Shown in pieces: positions 63,108-64,000 of a stretch of DNA of 64,000 nt (position 1 is the first letter of the stretch; every line of letters begins with the position of its first letter). The position numbers were made by a program, and so were the translations under genes. The stretch lies in assembly GCF_001053095.1 (NCBI RefSeq), contig NZ_CGBP01000019.1, positions 27,821 through 91,820 of the forward strand. The letters run 5' to 3'. The notes under the pieces are model-generated. The model did not search any database. It was not told the DNA's origin and saw only the letters and a list, made by a program, of their open reading frames with translations. Source of the DNA: Yersinia similis. GTDB taxonomy: Bacteria > Pseudomonadota > Gammaproteobacteria > Enterobacterales > Enterobacteriaceae.

Positions 63108-63915
63108 GGCTGACTCTCCTCCTCGCCCGACAGCACTGATTTTTGATTCGGGTGTTGGCGGGCTGTCTGTCTATCAAGAGATTCGGCAACTGTTACCGGA
63201 TCTCCACTATATATATGCTTTTGATAACGTCGCTTTCCCTTATGGGGAAAAGTCCGGCGAATTTATTGTCGAGCGTGTGCTGGAAATTGTGAGCGCTGTA
63301 CAGCAGCGCCATCCTTTGGCCATTGTTGTCATCGCGTGTAACACGGCTAGCACTGTCTCTCTGCCTGCGTTACGTGAACGCTTCGCCTTCCCTGTTGTCG
63401 GCGTGGTCCCAGCGATTAAACCGGCAGTAAGGTTAACACGTAATAGCGTTGTGGGTTTACTTGCCACTCGTGCAACCGTTCACGCTTCTTATACCTTGGA
63501 TTTAATTGCGCGTTTTGCCACTGATTGCAAAATAGAGTTGCTGGGTTCATCTGAGCTGGTGGAAGTAGCAGAAACCAAGTTGCACGGTGGGGTTGTACCG
63601 CTCGAGGTATTAAAGAAAATTCTCCACCCATGGTTAAGCATGCGTGAGCCGCCGGATACTATAGTATTGGGTTGCACCCATTTTCCTCTATTAACAGAAG
63701 AGTTAGCGCAAATACTACCGGAAGGCACCCGTATGGTCGATTCAGGAGCCGCAATTGCTCGCCGAACGGCTTGGCTGATCTCTTCTCAAGAGAATGTTGT
63801 TTCTTCTCAAGATGAAAACATCGCTTACTGCATGGCTTTAGACGAGGATACTGACGCTTTATTACCCGTTTTACAGAGCTATGGTTTCCCGAAGCTGCAA
63901 AAACTACCAATTTAA
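63052..63915 (+). CDS. murI: MurI, glutamate racemase
   Basis: The 287-residue cofactor-free racemase makes D-glutamate for peptidoglycan. The catalytic pair lies in [16 protein letters not shown] and [10 protein letters not shown], with [15 protein letters not shown] and [10 protein letters not shown] as substrate-binding loops. The start is ATG 63052 ([16 protein letters not shown]), inside the btuB 3' end, the same overlap seen in E. coli; the open frame extends 15 codons upstream. An rRNA operon promoter follows. Confidence 0.97.
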   Translation: MATKPQDANTTSREAITSKADSPPRPTALIFDSGVGGLSVYQEIRQLLPDLHYIYAFDNVAFPYGEKSGEFIVERVLEIVSAVQQRHPLAIVVIACNTASTVSLPALRERFAFPVVGVVPAIKPAVRLTRNSVVGLLATRATVHASYTLDLIARFATDCKIELLGSSELVEVAETKLHGGVVPLEVLKKILHPWLSMREPPDTIVLGCTHFPLLTEELAQILPEGTRMVDSGAAIARRTAWLISSQENVVSSQDENIAYCMALDEDTDALLPVLQSYGFPKLQKLPI

Positions 63916-63940
63916 GCGCAATTCGTCTAAAGATTCAGCG

Positions 63941-64000
63941 GTTGAAAAGTTTTTTGAAATTAGGGGTTGCAGGCTGTCAGGAACTCCCTATAATGCGCCT
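63941..64000 (+). promoter_or_regulatory. P1 promoter of an rRNA operon (16S gene beyond the window)
   Basis: TTGCAG (63967-63972), 16 bases, TATAAT (63989-63994), then a GC-rich GCGCCT discriminator, with an AT-rich UP element GTTGAAAAGTTTTTTGAAAT ahead. ACTCCCTATAATGCGCC is the invariant rrn P1 core. murI precedes rrnB-type operons in enterobacteria. Confidence 0.88.

Overview
The window is chromosomal DNA from a Yersinia, most likely a member of the Y. pseudotuberculosis complex. Three things support this. The housekeeping gene order (cpxRP-fieF-pfkA-sbp-tpiA-fpr-glpXKF-zapB-rraA-menA-hslUV-ftsN-cytR-priA-rpmE-metJBLF-ppc-argECBH-oxyR-sthA-fabR-trmA-btuB-murI-rrn) is the enterobacterial core order. 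A complete hasRADEB haemophore locus is present, and its HasA has Gln at the usual haem-ligand His position, as reported for Yersinia HasA. YPAL- and ERIC-type intergenic repeats of the kind described in yersiniae are scattered through it. Species assignment is inference.

Layout. 1-8.3 kb: start of cpxR (its 3' end is cut by the window edge), cpxP, a 1.4-kb insertion with an integrase remnant and a VapBC toxin-antitoxin pair, then fieF, pfkA, sbp, tpiA, yiiQ and a DUF805 gene. 8.6-14.2 kb: fpr, the glycerol genes glpX-glpK-glpF, and zapB. 14.3-21.6 kb: an accessory block between zapB and rraA, two genes that are neighbours in E. coli. It holds a YPAL repeat split by an IS3-family element, then a microcin export pair (C39-peptidase ABC transporter and HlyD/CvaA-like adaptor) facing a 79-residue class II microcin-like precursor with a textbook double-glycine-type leader, then two small secreted proteins. 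21.6-30.4 kb: rraA, menA, hslUV (visible sigma-32 promoter and 5'-UTR hairpin), ftsN, cytR, priA, rpmE. 30.4-45 kb: yiaA, metJ/metBL, metF, ppc, argE/argCBH, with recognisable MetJ and ArgR operators. 45-53.2 kb: the Fur-controlled has operon. 53.3-59.5 kb: a redox cluster (lipoamide-dehydrogenase-like flavoprotein, peroxiredoxin-glutaredoxin hybrid, oxyR, sthA), then fabR and yijD. 59.6-64 kb: trmA, a cobalamin riboswitch, btuB, murI and, at the last bases, the P1 promoter of a ribosomal RNA operon whose 16S gene lies just outside.

The most interesting part is the microcin locus. Its transporter keeps the catalytic Cys32/His105/Asp121 positions of the CvaB-type peptidase and the precursor leader ends in VSGA, but no recognisable immunity gene is present. 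A second theme is mobile palindromes. Three separate places show a YPAL or YPAL remnant lying between two copies of the host gene's transcription terminator, which looks like target-site duplication of the terminator hairpin. Several short tandem repeats (5-20 bp units) between genes are candidate variable-number loci.
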